Source of the DNA: Ptiloglossa arizonensis
Lineage: Eukaryota > Arthropoda > Insecta > Hymenoptera > Colletidae
Length of the DNA stretch: 64,000 nt
NCBI RefSeq assembly: GCF_051014685.1
Contig: NW_027478397.1
Location: 744,001 to 808,000 of the forward strand
Direction of reading: 5' to 3'
Each line of letters starts with the position of its first letter. Within the stretch, counting starts at the first letter, position 1. The notes under the pieces were generated by a model. That model ran no database searches. It worked only from the letters and a program-made list of their open reading frames with translations, and was not told the origin of the DNA. This document shows positions 50,241-63,140 of the stretch, one piece after another. The translations under genes were made by a program, and so were the position numbers.

Positions 50241-51359
50241 CGTTTCTCCGTTTCTTTCTTCGTTTCTCCATTTCTTTCTTCGTTTCTCCGTTTCTTTCTT
50301 CGTTTCTCCGTTTATATCTTCGTTTCTCCATTTATTTCTGCGTTTCTTTCTTCGTTTCTCCGTTTCATTCTTCGTTTCTCCGTTTCTTTCTTCGTTTCTC
50401 CGTTTCTTTGTTCGTTTCTCCGTTTCTTTCTTCGTTTCTCCGTTTCTTTGTTCGTTTCTCCGTTTCTTTCTTCGTTTCTCCGTTTTTTTCTTCGTTTCTC
50501 CGTTTATTTCTTCGCTTCTCCATTTATTTCTCCGTTTCTCCGTTTCTTTCTTCGTTTCTCCGTTTCTTTGTTCGTTTCTCCGTTTCCTTGTTCGTTTCTC
50601 CGTTTCTTTCTTCGTTTTTCCGTTTCTTTGTTCCTTTCCCCGTTTCTCGGTTTATTTCTTCGTTTCTCCATTTATTTCTACGATTCTCCGTTTCTTTCTC
50701 CGTTTCTTTCTCCGTTACTCCGTTTCTTTCTTCGTTTCTCCGTTTCTTTCTTCGTTTCTCCGATTCTTTCTTCGTTTCTCCGTTTATTTCTTCGTGTCTC
50801 CATTTATTTCTCCGTTTCTCCGTTTCTTTCTTCGTTTGTCCGTTTATTTCTTCGCTTCTCCATTTATTTCTCCGTTTCTTTCTTCGTTTCCCCGTTTCTT
50901 TGTTCGTTTCTCTGTTTCTTTGTTCGTTTCTCCGTTTCCTTCTTCATTTCTCCGTTTCTTTCTTCGTTTCTCCGTTTCATTCATCGTTTCTTCGTTTCTC
51001 CGTTTCTTTCTTCGTTTCTCCGTTTATATCTTCGTTTCTCCATTTATTTCTCCGTTTCTCCGTTTCTTGCTTCGTTTCTCCGTTTCTTTGTTCGTTTCTC
51101 CGTTTCTTTGTTCGTTTCTCCGTTTCTTTCTTCGTTTTTCCGTTTCTTTGTTCGTTTCTCCGTTTCTCGGTTTATTTCTTCGTTTCTCCATTTATTTCTC
51201 CGATTCTCCGTTTCTTTCTCCGTATCTTTCTCTGTTACTCCGTTTCTTTCTTCGTTTCTCCGTTTCTTTCTTCGCTTCTCCGTTTCTTTCTTCGTTTCTC
51301 CGTTTATTTCTTCGTTTCTCCATTCATTTCTCCGTTTCTCCGTTTCTTTATTCGTTTCT

Positions 51360-52270
51360 CCGTTTCTTTGTTCGTTTCTCCGTTTCTTTCTTCGTTTCTC
51401 CGTTTCTTTCTTCGTTTCTCCGTTTCTTTCTTCGTTTCTCCATTTCTTTCTTCGTTTCTCCGTTTCTTTCATCGTTTCTTCGTTTCTCCGTTTCTTTCTT
51501 CGTTTCTCCGTTTGTTTCTTCGTTTCTCCGTTTCTTTGTTCGTTTCTCCGTTTCTTTCTTCGTTTCTCCGTTTCTTTCTTCGTTTCTCCGTTTCTTTCTT
51601 CGTTTCTCCGTTTCTTTCTTCGCTTCTCCGTTTCTTTCTTCGTTTCTCCGTTTATTTCTTCGTTTCTCCATTCATTTCTCCGTTTCTCCGTTTCTTTATT
51701 CGTTTCTCCGTTTCTTTGTTCGTTTCTCCGTTTCTTTGTTCGTTTCTCCGTTTCTTTCTTCGTTTCTCCGTTTCTTTCTTCGTTTCTCCATTTCTTTCTT
51801 CGTTTCTCCATTTCTTTCATCGTTTCTTCGTTTCTCCGTTTCTTTCTTCGTTTCTCCGTTTATATCTTCGTTTCTCCATCTATTTCTGCGTTTCTTTCTT
51901 CGTTTCTCCGTTTCATTCTTCGTTTCTCCGTTTATTTCTTCGTTTCTCCGTTTCTTTGTTCGTTTCTCCGTTTCTTTCTTCGTTTCTCCGTTTATTTCGT
52001 CGTTTCTCCATTTATTTCTCCGCTTCTCCGTTTCTTTGTTCGTTTCTCCGTTTCTTTGTTCGTTTCTCCGTTTCTTTGTTCGTTTCTCCGTTTCTTTGTT
52101 CGTTTCTCCGTTTCTTTGTTCGTTTCTCCGTCTCTTTCTTCATTTCTCCGTTTCTTTGTTCGTTTCTCCGTTTCCTTCTCGGTTTCTCGGTTTATTTCTT
52201 CGTTTCTCCATTTATTTCTCCGTTTCTTTCTTCGTCCCTTCGTTTCTTTCTTCGTTACTCCGTTTCTTTC
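51360..52270 (+). repeat. 0.9-kb block of the 20-bp array shared with 54,424-55,334
   Basis: Landmarks CTCCATTCATTTC (about 51,666), TATATCTTCG (51,861) and CGTCCCTTCG (52,233) recur at 54,730, 54,925 and 55,297, a constant offset of 3,064 bp. The offset is not a multiple of 20, which agrees with small indels in between, such as TTTCTCTCGTTTCTCC near 52,748. The left boundary is approximate. Confidence 0.75.
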
Positions 52271-53960
52271 TTCGTTTCTCCGTTTCTATCTTCGTTTCTC
52301 CGTTTCTTTCTTCGTTTCTCCGTTTCTTTCTTCGTTTCTCCGTTTATTTCTTCGTTTCTCCATTTATTTCTCCGTTTCTCCGTTTCTGTCTTTGTTTCTC
52401 CGTTTCTATGTTCGTTTCTCCGTTTCTTTGTTCGTTTCGCCGTTTCTTTGTTCGTTTCTCCGCTTCTTTGTTCGTTTCTAGGTTTCTTTCTTTGTTTCTC
52501 CGTTTCTTTCTTCGATTCTCCGTTTATTTCTTCGTTTCTCCATTTATTTCTTCGTTTCTCCGTTTCCTTGTTCGTTTCTCCGTTTTTTTCGCCGTTTTTT
52601 TCGTCGTTTCTCCGTTTCTTTCTTCGTTTCTCCGTTTATTTCTTCGTTTCTCCATTTATTTCTCCGTTTCTCCGTTTCTGTCTTCGTTTCTCCGTTTCTA
52701 TGTTCGTTCCTCCGTTTCTTTGTTCGTTTCTCCGTTTCTCGGTTTATTTCTCTCGTTTCTCCATTTATTTCTCCGATTCTCCGTTTCTTTCTCCGTTTCC
52801 TTCTCTGTTACTCCGTTTCTTTCTTCGTTTCTCCGTTTCTTTCTTCGCTTCTCCGTTTCTTTCTTCGTTTCTCCGTTTATTTCTTCGTTTCTCCATTCAT
52901 TTCTCCGTTTCTCCGTTTCTTTCTTCGTTTCTCCGTTTCTTTGTTCGTTTCTCCGTTTCTTTCTTCGTTTCTCCGTTTCTTTCTTCGCTTCTCCGTTTCT
53001 TTCTTCGTTTCTCCGTCTCCTTGTTCGTTTCTCCGTTTATTTCTTCGTTTCTCCATTTATTTCTCCGTTTCTTTCTTCGTTTCTCCGTTTCTTTCTTCGT
53101 TTCTCCGTTTCTTTTTCGTTTCTCCGTTTCTTTCTTCGTTTCTCCGTTTCTTTCATCGTTTCTGCGTTTCTTTGTTCGTTTCTCCGTTTCTTTCTTCGTT
53201 TCTCCGTTTCTTTGTTCGTTTCTCCGTTTCATTCATCGTTTCTCCGTTTCTATGTCCGTTTCTCCGTTTCTTTTTCCGTTTCTCTGTTCACTTCTTCGTT
53301 TCTCCATTTATTTCTCCGTTTCTTTCTTCGTTTCGTCGTTTCTTTCTTCGTTACTCCGTTTATTTCTTCGTTTCTCCATTCATTTCTCCGTTTCTCCGTT
53401 TATTTCTTCGTTTTTCCATTTATTTCTTCGTTTCTCCGTTTCTTTCTCCGTTTCTTTCTTCGTTTCTCCGTTTCTTTCTTCGTTTCTCCGTTTCTTTCGT
53501 CGTTTCTCCGTTCCTTTCTTCGTTTCTCCGTTTTTTTCTTCGTTTCTCCGTTTATTTCTTCGTTTCTCCATTTATTTCTCCGTTCCTCCGTTTCTTTCTT
53601 CGTTTCTCCGTTTCTTTCTTCGTTTCTCCGTTTCCTAGTCCGTTTCTCCGTTTATTTCTTCGTTTCTCCAATTATTTCTCCGTTTCTTTCTTCGTATCTC
53701 CGTTTCTTTGTTCGTTTCTCCGTTTCTTTGTTCGTTTCTCCGTTTCTTTCTTCGCTTCTCCGTTTCTTTCTTCGTCTCTGCCTTTCTTTCTTCGTTTCTC
53801 CGTTTCTTTGTTCGTTTCTCCGTTTCTTTGTTCCTTTCTCCGTTTCTTTCTTCGCTTCTCCGTTTCTTTGTTCGTTTCTGCGTTTATTTCTTCGTTTCTC
53901 CATTTATTTCCCCGTTTCTCCGTTTCTTTCTTCGTTACTCCGGTTCTTTCTTCGTTTCTC

Positions 53961-54440
53961 CGATTATTTCTTCGTTTCTCCATTTATTTCTGCGTTTCTT
54001 TCTTCGTTTCTCCGTTTCATTCTTCGTTTCTCCGTTTCTTTCTTCGTTTCTCCGTTTCTTTGTTCGTTTCTCCGTTTCTTTCTTTGTTTCTCCGTTTCTT
54101 TCTTCGTTTCTCCGTTTCTTTGTTCGTTTCTCCGTTTCTTTCTTCGTTTCTCCGTTTCTTTCTTCGTTTCTCCGTTTCTTTCTTCGTTTCTCCGTTTCTT
54201 TCTTCGCTTCTCCGTTTCTTTCTTCGTTTCTCCGTTTATTTCTTCGTTTCTCCATTCATTTCTCCGTTTCTCCGTTTCATTATTCGTTTCTCCGTTTCTT
54301 TGTTCGTTTCTCCGTTTCTTTGTTCGTTTCTCCGTTTCTTTCTTCGTTTCTCCGTTTCTTTCTTCGTTTCTCCATTTCTTTCTTCGTTTCTCCATTTCTT
54401 TCATCGTTTCTTCGTTTCTCCGTTTCTTTCTTCGTTTCTC
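53961..54440 (+). repeat. 480-bp (24-unit) higher-order repeat, copy 1
   Basis: It matches 54,441-54,920 at a 480-bp offset. Landmarks in both are CCATTTATTTCTGCG, TTTCATTCTTCG, CTCCATTCATTTCTCC (about 54,252 and 54,732), TTCATTATTCG or TTCTTTATTCG, and TTTCATCGTTTCTTCG (about 54,399 and 54,879). The unit has a 24-unit period. Confidence 0.9.
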
Positions 54441-55334
54441 CGTTTATATCTTCGTTTCTCCATTTATTTCTGCGTTTCTTTCTTCGTTTCTCCGTTTCAT
54501 TCTTCGTTTCTCCGTTTCTTTCTTCGTTTCTCCGTTTCTTTGTTCGTTTCTCCGTTTCTTTCTTCGTTTCTCCGTTTCTTTCTTCGTTTCTCCGTTTCTT
54601 CGTTCGTTTCTCCGTTTCTTTCTTCGTTTCTCCGTTTCTTTCTTCGTTTCTCCGTTTCTTTCTTCGTTTCCCCGTTTCTTTCTTCGCTTCTCCGTTTCTT
54701 TCTTCGTTTCTCCGTTTATTTCTTCGTTTCTCCATTCATTTCTCCGTTTCTCCGTTTCTTTATTCGTTTCTCCGTTTCTTTGTTCGTTTCTCCGTTTCTT
54801 TGTTCGTTTCTCCGTTTCTTTCTTCGTTTCTCCGTTTCTTTCTTCATTTCTCCATTTCTTTCTTCGTTTCTCCATTTCTTTCATCGTTTCTTCGTTTCTC
54901 CGTTTCTTTCTTCGTTTCTCCGTTTATATCTTCGTTTCTCCATTTATTTCTGCGTTTCTTTCTTCGTTTCTCCGTTTCATTCTTCGTCTCTCCGTTTCTT
55001 TCTTCGTTTCTCCGTTTCTTTGTTCGTTTCTCCGTTTCTTTCTTCGTTTCTCCGTTTATTTCGTCGTTTCTCCATTTATTTCTCCGCTTCTCCGTTTCTT
55101 TGTTCGTTTCTCCGTTTCTTTGTTCGTTTCTCCGTTTCTTTGTTCGTTTCTCCTTTTCTTTGTTCGTTTCTCCGTTTCTTTGTTCGTTTCTCCGTCTCTT
55201 TCTTCATTTCTCCGTTTCTTTGTTCGTTTCTCCGTTTCCTTCTCGGTTTCTCGGTTTATTTCTTCGTTTCTCCATTTATTTCTCCGTTTCTTTCTTCGTC
55301 CCTTCGTTTCTTTCTTCGTTACTCCGTTTCTTTC
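54424..55334 (+). repeat. 0.9-kb block of the 20-bp array, partner of 51,360-52,270
   Basis: It carries the same landmarks at a 3,064-bp offset and overlaps the 480-bp repeats. Directly after it, TTTCCTAGTCCG (55,367) repeats a landmark at 53,631 (1,736-bp offset), so the right flank is copied from yet another part of the array. Confidence 0.75.
54441..54920 (+). repeat. 480-bp (24-unit) higher-order repeat, copy 2
   Basis: Second tandem copy. A third copy begins at 54,921 and keeps the pattern for about 120 bp before changing to CGTTTATTTCGTCG. From there the sequence follows the order seen near 51,990-52,270. Confidence 0.9.
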
Positions 55335-58300
55335 TTCGTTTCTCCGTTTCTTTCTTCGTTTCTCCGTTTCCTAGTCCGTTTCTCCGTTTATTTCTTCGTT
55401 TCTCCATTTATTTCTCCGTTTCTTTCTTCGTATCTCCGTTTCTTTGTTCGTTTCTCCGTTTCTTTGTTCGTTTCTCCGTTTCTTTCTTCGCTTCTCCGTT
55501 TCTTTCTTCGTTTCTGCCTTTCTTTCTTCGTTTCTCCGTTTCTTTGTTCGTTTCTCCGTTTCTTTGTTCGTTTCTCCGTTTCTTTCTTCGTTTCTCCGTT
55601 TCTTTCTTCGCTTCTCCGTTTCTTTCTTCGCTTCTCCGTTTCCTTGTTCGTTTCTCCGTTTATTTCTTCGTTTCTCCATTTATTTCTCCGTTTCTTTCTT
55701 CGTTTCTCCGTTTCTTTGTTCGTTTCTCCGTTTCTTTTTCGTTTCTCCGTTTCTTTCTTCGTTTCTCCGTTTCTTTCTTCGTTTCTGCGTTTCTTTGTTC
55801 GTTTCTCCGTTTCTTTCTTCGTTTCTCCGTTTCTTTGTTCGTTTCTCCGTTTCTTTCTTCGTTTCTCCGTTTCTTTCTTCGTTTCTCCGTTTTTTTCTTC
55901 GTTTGACCGTTTCTTTCTTCGTTTCTCCGTTCATTTCTTCGTTTCTACATTTATTTCTCCGTTTCTCCGTTTCTTTCTTCGTTTCTCCATTTCATTCTTC
56001 GTTTCTCCGTTTCTTTGTTCGTTTCTCCGTTTCTTTCTTCGTTTCTCCGTTTATTTCTTGGTTTCTCCATTTATTTCTCCGCTTCTCCGTTTCTTTCTTG
56101 GTTTCTCCGTTTCTTTGTTCGTTTCTCCGTTTCTTTCTTCGTTTCTCCGTTTCTTTCTTCGTTTCTCCGTTTATTTCTTCGTTTCTCCGTTTATTTCTCC
56201 GTTTCTTCGTTTCTCCGTTTCTTTCTTCGTTTCTCCGTTTATATCTTCGTTTGTCCATTTATTTCTCCGTTTCTCCGTTTCTTTCTTCGTTTCTCCGTTT
56301 CTTTGTTCGTTTCTCCGTTTCTTTCTTCGTTTCTCCGTTTCTTTCTTCGTTTTTCCGTTTCTTTGTTCGTTTCTCCGTTTCTCGGTTTATTTCTTCGTTT
56401 CTAGATTTATTTCTCCGATTCTCCGTTTCTTTCTCTGTTACTCCGTTTCTTTCTTCGTTTCTCCGTTTCTTTCTTCGCTTCTCCGTTTCTTTCTTCGTTT
56501 CTCCGTTTCTTTCTTCGTTTCTCCATTCATTTCTCCGTTTCTCCGTTTCTTTATTCGTTTCTCCGTTTCTTTGTTCGTTTCTCCGTTTCTTTGTTCGTTT
56601 CTCCGTTTCTTTCTACGTTTCTCCGTTTCTTTGTTCGTTTCTCCGTTTCTTTCTCCGTTCCTCGGTTTATTTCTCCGATTCTCCGTTTCTTTCTCCGTTT
56701 CTTTCTTCATTACTCCGTTTCGCTCTTCGTTTCTCCGTTTCTTTCATCGTTTCTCCGTTTCTTTCTTCGTTTCTCCGTTTCTTTCTTCGTTTCTCCGTTT
56801 ATTTCTTCCTTTCTCCATTTATTTCTCCGTTTCTCCGTTTCTGTCTTTGTTTCTCCGTTTCTGTCTTTGTTTCTCCGTTTCTATGTTCGTTTCTCCGTTT
56901 CTTTGTTCGTTTCTCCGTTTCTTTGTTCGTTTCTCCGCTTCTTTGTTCGTTTCTAGGTTTCTTTCTTTGTTTCTCCGTTTCTTTCTCCGTTTCTCCGTTT
57001 ATTTCTTCGTTTTTCCATTTATTTCTTCGTTTCTCCGTTTCTTTCTCCGTTTCTTTCTTCGTTTCTCCGTTTCTTTCTTCGTTTCTCCGTTTCTTTCGTC
57101 GTTTCTCCGTTCCTTTCTTCGTTTCTCCGTTTATTTCTTCGTTACTCCATTTATTTCTCCGTTTCTTTCTTCGTTTCTCCGTTTATTTCTTCGTTTCTCC
57201 ATTTATTTCTCCGTTTCTCCGTTTCTTCCTTCGTTTCTCCGTTTCTTTCTTCGTTTCTCCGTTTCTTTCTTGGTTTCTCCGTTTCTTTCTTCGTTTCTCC
57301 GTTTCTTTCTTCGTTTCTCCGTTTATTTCTTCCTTTCTCCGTTTATTTCTTCGTTTCTCCATTTATTTCTCCATTCCTCCGATTCTTTCTTCGTTTCTCC
57401 GTTTCTTTGTTCGTTTCTCCGTTTCTTTCTTCGTTTCTCCGTTTCTTTCTTCGCTTCTCCGTTTCTTTCTTCGTTTCTCCGTTTCCTTGTTCGTTTCTCC
57501 GTTTATTTCTTCGTTTCTCCATTTATTTCTCCGTTTCTTTCTTCGTTTCTCCGTTTCTTTGTTCGTTTCTCCGTTTCTTCTTCGTTTCTCCGTTTCTTTC
57601 TTCGTTTCTCCGTTTCTTTCTTCGTTTCTGCGTTTCTTTGTTCGTTTCTCCGTTTCTTTCTTCGTTTCTCCGTTTCTTTGTTCGTTTCTCCGTTTCTTTC
57701 TTCGTTTCTCCGTTTTTTTCTTCGTTTCTCCGTTTATTTCTTCGTTTCTCCATTTATTTCTCCGTTTCTCCGTTTCTTTCTTCGTTTCTCCGTTTCTTTG
57801 TTCGTTTCTCCGTTTCCTTGTTCGTTTCTCCGTTTCTTTCTTCGTTTTTCCGTTTCTTTGTTCCTTTCCCCGTTTCTCGGTTTATTTCTTCGTTTCTCCA
57901 TTTATTTCTCCGATTCTGCGTTTCTTTCTCTGTTTCTTTCTCCGTTACTCCGTTTCTTTCTTCGTTTCTCCGTTTCTTTGTTCGATTCTCCGTTTATTTC
58001 TTCGTTTCTCCATTTATTTCTCCGTTTCTCCGTTTCTTTCTTCGTTTCTCCGTTTCTTTGTTCGTTTCTCCGTTTCCTTGTTCGTTTCTCCGTTTCTTTC
58101 TTCGTTTTTCCGTTTCTTTGTTCCTTTCCCCGTTTCTCGGTTTATTTCTTCGTTTCTCCATTTATTTCTCCGATTCTCCGTTTCTTTCTCCGTTTCTTTC
58201 TCCGTTACTCCGTTTCTTTCTTCGTTTCTTCGTTTCTTTCTTCGTTTCTCCGTTTCTTTCTTCGTTTCTCCGTTTATTTCTTCGTTTCTCCATTTATTTC

Positions 58301-61300
58301 TCCGTTTCTCCGTTTCTTTCTTCGTTTCTCCGTTTATTTCTGCGTTTCTCCGTTTATTTCTCCGTTTCTTTCTTCGTTTCCCCGTTTCTTTGTTCGTTTC
58401 TCTGTTTCTTTGTTCGTTTCTCCGTTTCTTTGTTCGTTTCTCCGCTTCTTTGTTCGTTTCTAGGTTTCTTTCTTTGTTTCTCCGTTTCTTTCTTCGTTTC
58501 TCCGTTTTTTTCTTCGTTTCTCCGTTTATTTCTTCGTTTCTCCATTTATTTCCCCGTTTCTCCGTTTCTTTCTTCGTTTCTCCGTTTCTTTGTTCGTTTC
58601 TCCGTTTCCTTGTTCGTTTCTCCGTTTCTTTCTTAGTTTTTCCGTTTCTTTGTTCCTTTCCACGTTTCTCGGTTTATTTCTTCGTTTCTCCATTTATTTC
58701 TCCGATTCTCCGATTCTTTCTCCGTTTCTTTCTCCGTTACTCCGTTTCTTTCTTCGTTTTTCCGTTTCTTTCTTCGTTTCTCCGTTTCTTTGTTCGTTTC
58801 TCCGTCTCTTTGTTCGTTTCTCCGTTTCTTTGTTCGTTTCTCCGTTTCCTTCTCGGTTTCTCGGTTTATTTCTTCGTTTCTCCATTTATTCTCCGTTTCT
58901 TTGTTCGTCTCTTCGTTTCTTTCTTCGTTACTCCGTTTCTTTCTTCGTTTCTCCGTTTCTATCTTCGTTTCTCCGTTTCTTTCTTCGTTTCTCCGATTAT
59001 TTCTTCGTTTCTCCATTTATTTCTCCGATTCTCCGTTTCTTTCTCCGTTTCTTTCTTCATTACTCCGTTTCCCTCTTCGTTTCTCCGTTTCTTTCTTCGT
59101 TCCTCCGTTTCTTTCTTCGTTTCTCCGTTTCTTTCTTCGTTTCTCCGTTTATTTCTTCGTTTCTCCATTTATTTCTCCGTTTCTCCGTTTCTGTCTTCGT
59201 TTCTCCGTTTCTATGTTCGTTTCTCCGTTTCTTTGTTCGTTTCTCCGTTTCTTTGTTCGTTTCTCCGCTTCTTTGTTCGTTTCTAGGTTTCTTTCTTTGT
59301 TTCTCCGTTTCTTTCTTCGATTCTCCGTTTATTTCTTCGTTTCTCCATTTATTTCTTCGTTTCTCCGTTTCCTTGTTCGTTGCTCCGTTTTTTTCGCCGT
59401 TTTTTTCTTCGTTTCTCCGTTTCTTTCTTCCTTTCTCCGTTTATTTCTTCGTTTCTACGTTTATTTCTTCGTTTCTCCATTTATTTCTCCGTTTCTTCGT
59501 TCCTTTCTTCATTTCTCCGTTTCTTTCTTCGTTTCTCCGTTTCTTCCTTCGTTTCTCCGTCTCTTTCTTCGTTTCTCCGTTAATTTCTTCGTTTCTCCAT
59601 TTATTTCTCCGTTTCTCCGTTTCTTTCTTCGTTTCTCCGTTTCTTTGTTCGTTTCTCCGTTTCATTGATCGTTTCTCCGTTTCTTTATTCGTTTCTCCGT
59701 TCTTTGGTCGTTTTTCCGTTTCATTCTTCGTTTCTCCGTTTCTTTCTTCGATTATCCGTTTCTGTGTTCGTTTCTCCGTTTCTTTCTTCGTTTCTCCGTT
59801 TATTTCTTCGTTTCTCCATCTATTTCTCCGTTTCTCCATTTCTTTCTTCGTTTCTCCGTTTCTTTGTTCGTTTCTCTGTTTCTTTCTTCGTTTCTCCGTT
59901 TCTTTCTTCATTTCTCTATTTCTTTCTTCGTTTCTGCGTTTCTTTCTTCGTTTCTCCGTTTCTTTCTTCGTTTCTCCGTTTCTTTGTTCGTTTCTCCGTT
60001 TCTTTCATCGTTTCTCCGTTTCTTTCTTCGTTTCTCCGATTATTTCTTCGTTTCTCCATTTATTTCTCCGTTTCTCCGTTTCTGTCTTCGTTTCTCCGTT
60101 TCTATGTTCGTTTCTCCGTTTCTTTGTTCGTTTCTCCGTTTCTTTGTTCGTTTCTCCGTTTCTTTGTTCGTCTCTCCGTTTCTTTGTTCGTTTCTCCGTT
60201 GCTTTCTTTGTTTCTCCGTTTCCTTCCTCGTTTCTCCGTTTCTTTCTTCGTTTCTACGTTTATTTCTTCGTTTCTCCATTTATTTCTCCGTTTCTTCGTT
60301 CCTTTCTTCATTTCTCCGTTTCTTCGTTCCTTTCTTCATTTCTCCGTTTCTTTCTCCGTTACTCCGTTTCTTTCTCCGTTTCTCCGTTTCTTTCTTCGTT
60401 TCTCTGTTTCTTTCTTCGTTTCTCCGTTTCTTTCTTCGTTTCTCCGTTCATTTCTTCGTTTCTCCATTTATTTCTCCGTTTCTCCATTTCTTCCGTCGTT
60501 TCTCCGTTTCTTTCTTCGTTTCACCGTTTCTTTCTTCGTTTCGACGTTTCTTTCTTCGTTTCTCCATTTCTTTGTTCGTTTCTCTGTTTCTTTGTTCGTT
60601 TCTCCGTTTATTTCTCCGTTTCTCCGTTTCTTTCTTCGTTTCTCCGTTTCTTTGTTCGTTTCTCCGTTTCTTTCTTCGTTTCTCCGTTTATTTCTTCGTT
60701 TCTCCATTTATTTCTCCGTTTCTTTGTTCGTTTCTCCGTTTCTTTGTTCGTTTCTCCGTTTCTTTCTTCGTTTCTCCGTTTCTTTCTTCGTTTCTCCGTT
60801 TCTTCGTTCGTTTCATCGTTTCTCCGTTTCTCCGTTTGTCGGTTTATTCCTTCGTTTCTCCATTTATTTCTCCGATTCTCCGTTTCTTTCTTCGTTTCTT
60901 CGTTTCTTTCATCGTTACTCCGTTTCTTTCGTCGTTTCTCCGTTTCTTTCTTCGTTTCTCCGTTTATTTCTTCGTTTCTCCGTTTATTTCTTCGTTTCTA
61001 CATTTATTTCACCGTTTCTTCCTTCGTTTCTCCGTTTGCTTGTTCGTTTCTCCGTTTATTTCTTCGTTTCTCCATTTATTTCTCCGTTTCTCCGTTTCTT
61101 TCTTCGTTTCTCCGATTCTTTGTTCGTTTCTCCGTTTCTTTCTTCGTTTCTCCGTTTCTTTCTTGATTTCGCCGTTTCTTTGTTCGTTTCTCGGTTTCTT
61201 TGTTCGTTTCTCTGTTTCTTTGTTCGTTTCTCCGTTTCTTTCTCCGTTTCTCGGTTTATTTCTTCGTTTCTCCATTTAGTTCTACATTTCTCCGTTTCTT

Positions 61301-61980
61301 TCTTCGTTTCTCCGTTTCTTCCTTCGTTTCTCCGTTTGCTTGTTCGTTTCTCCGTTTATTTCTCCGTTTCTCCGATTCTTTCTTCGTTTCTCCGTTTCTT
61401 TCTTAGTTTCTCCGTTTCTTTCTTCATATCTCCGTTTCTTTCTTCGTTTCTCCGTTTCTTTCTTCGTTTCTCCGTTTCCTTGTTCCCTTCTGCGTTTCTT
61501 TCTTCGTTTCTCCTTTTCTTTCCTCGTTTCTCCGTTTTTTTATTCGTTTCTCCGTTTATTTCTTCGTTTCTCCATTTATTTCTCCGTTTCTTCGTTCCTT
61601 TCTTCATTTCTCCGTTACTCCGTTTCTTTCTCCGTTTCTCCGTTTCTTTCTTCGTTTCTCTGTTTCTTTCTTCGTTTCTCCGTTTCTTTCTTCGTTTCTC
61701 CGTTCATTTCTTCGTTTCTCCATTTATTTCTCCGTTTCTCCATTTCTTCCGTCGTTTCTCCGTTTCCTTGTTCGTTTCTCCGTTTCTTTCTTCGTTTCTC
61801 CATTTCTTTCTTCGTTTCTCCGTTTCTTTCTTCGATTCTCCGTTTCTTTCTTCGATTCTCCGTTTCTTTCTTCGTTTCTCCGTTTCTTTCTTCGTATCTC
61901 CGTTTCTTTCTTCGTTTCTCCGTTTCTTTCTTCGTTTCTCCGTTTCTTTGTTCGTTTCTTCGTTTCTTCATTTCTTTCTT

Positions 61981-62820
61981 CGTTTCTCCGTTTCTTTGTT
62001 CGTTTCTCCGTTTCTTTGGTCGTTTCTCCGTTTCTTTCTTCGCTTCTCCGTTTCTTTGTTCGTTTCTCCGTTTATTTCTTCGTTTCTCCTTTTATTTCTC
62101 CGTTTCTCCGTTTCTTTCTTCGTTACTCCGGTTCTTTCTTCGTTTCTCCGTTTCATTCTTCGTTTCTCCATTTCTTTTTTCGTTTCTCCGTTTCTTCCTT
62201 CGTTTCTCCGTTTCTTCCTTCGTTTCTCCGTTTCTTTGTTCGTTTCTGCGTTTATTTCTTCGTTTCTCCATTTATTTTCCCGTTTCTCCGTTTCTTTCTT
62301 CGTTACTCCGTTTCTCTCATCGTATCTCCGTTTCTTTCTTCGTTTCTCCGTTTCTTTCTTCGTTTCTCCGTTTCTTTCTTCGATTCTCCGTTTCTTTCTT
62401 CGATTCTCCGTTTCTTCCTTCGTTTCTCCGTTTCTCTCTTCGTATCTCCGTTTCTTTCTACGTTTCTCCGTTTCTTTCTTCGTTTCTCCATTGCTTTCTT
62501 CGATTCTCCGCTTCTTTCTTCGTTTCTCCGTTTGCTGGTTCGTTTCTCCGTTTATTTCTTCGTTTCTCCATTTATTTGTCCGTTTCTTTCTTCGTTTCTC
62601 CGTTTCTTTGTTCGTTTCTCCGTTTCTTTGTTCGTTTCTCCGTTTCTTTCTTCGTTTCTCCGTTTCTTTCTTCGTTTCTCCGTTTCTTTCTTCGTTTCCC
62701 CGGTTCTTTGTTCGTTTCTCCGTTTCTTTCATCGTTTCTCCGTTTCTTTCTTCGTTTCTCCGTTTCTTTCTTCGTTTCTCCGTTTCTTTCTTCATTTCTC
62801 CGTTTCTTTGTTCGCTTCTC
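61981..62820 (+). repeat. 1.16-kb-spaced block of the 20-bp array, copy 1
   Basis: It matches 63,141-64,000 at an offset of 1,160 bp that changes to 1,200 and then 1,180 bp toward the end (2-unit and 1-unit indels). Landmarks are TTTCTTTGGTCG (62,011 and 63,171), TCTCCTTTTATTTCTCC, TTACTCCGGTTC, TTTCTTTTTTCG, CCATTTATTTTCCCG, TTTCTCTCATCG and CCATTGCTTTCTTCG. Confidence 0.9.
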
Positions 62821-63140
62821 CGTTTCTTCCTTCGTTCCTCCGATTCTTTCTTCGTTTCTCCGTTTCTTCCTTCGTTTCTCCGTTTCTTTGTTCGTTTCTC
62901 CGTTTCTTTGTTCGTTTCTTCGTTTCTTCATTTCTTTCTTCGTTTCTCCGTTTCTTTCTTCGTTTCTCCGTTTGCTTGTTCGTTTCTCCATGTATTTCTT
63001 CGTTTCTCCATTTATTTCACCGTTTCTCCGTATCTTTCTTCGTTTCTCCGTTTCTTTGTTCGTTTCTCCGTTTCTTTCTTCGTTACTCTGGTTCTTTCTT
63101 CGTTTCTCCGATTCATTCTTCGTTTCTCCGTTTCTTTCTT

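Noticed and set aside
44969..55374. Giant open reading frames (up to 3,401 codons) on + encoding FLRFF/FVSPF repeats
   Set aside because: The strand is almost free of A, so stops cannot occur. Three overlapping + frames give the same peptide and the - strand is open too; frame changes from unit to unit because 20 is not divisible by 3. No defined start, splice or codon signal is seen.
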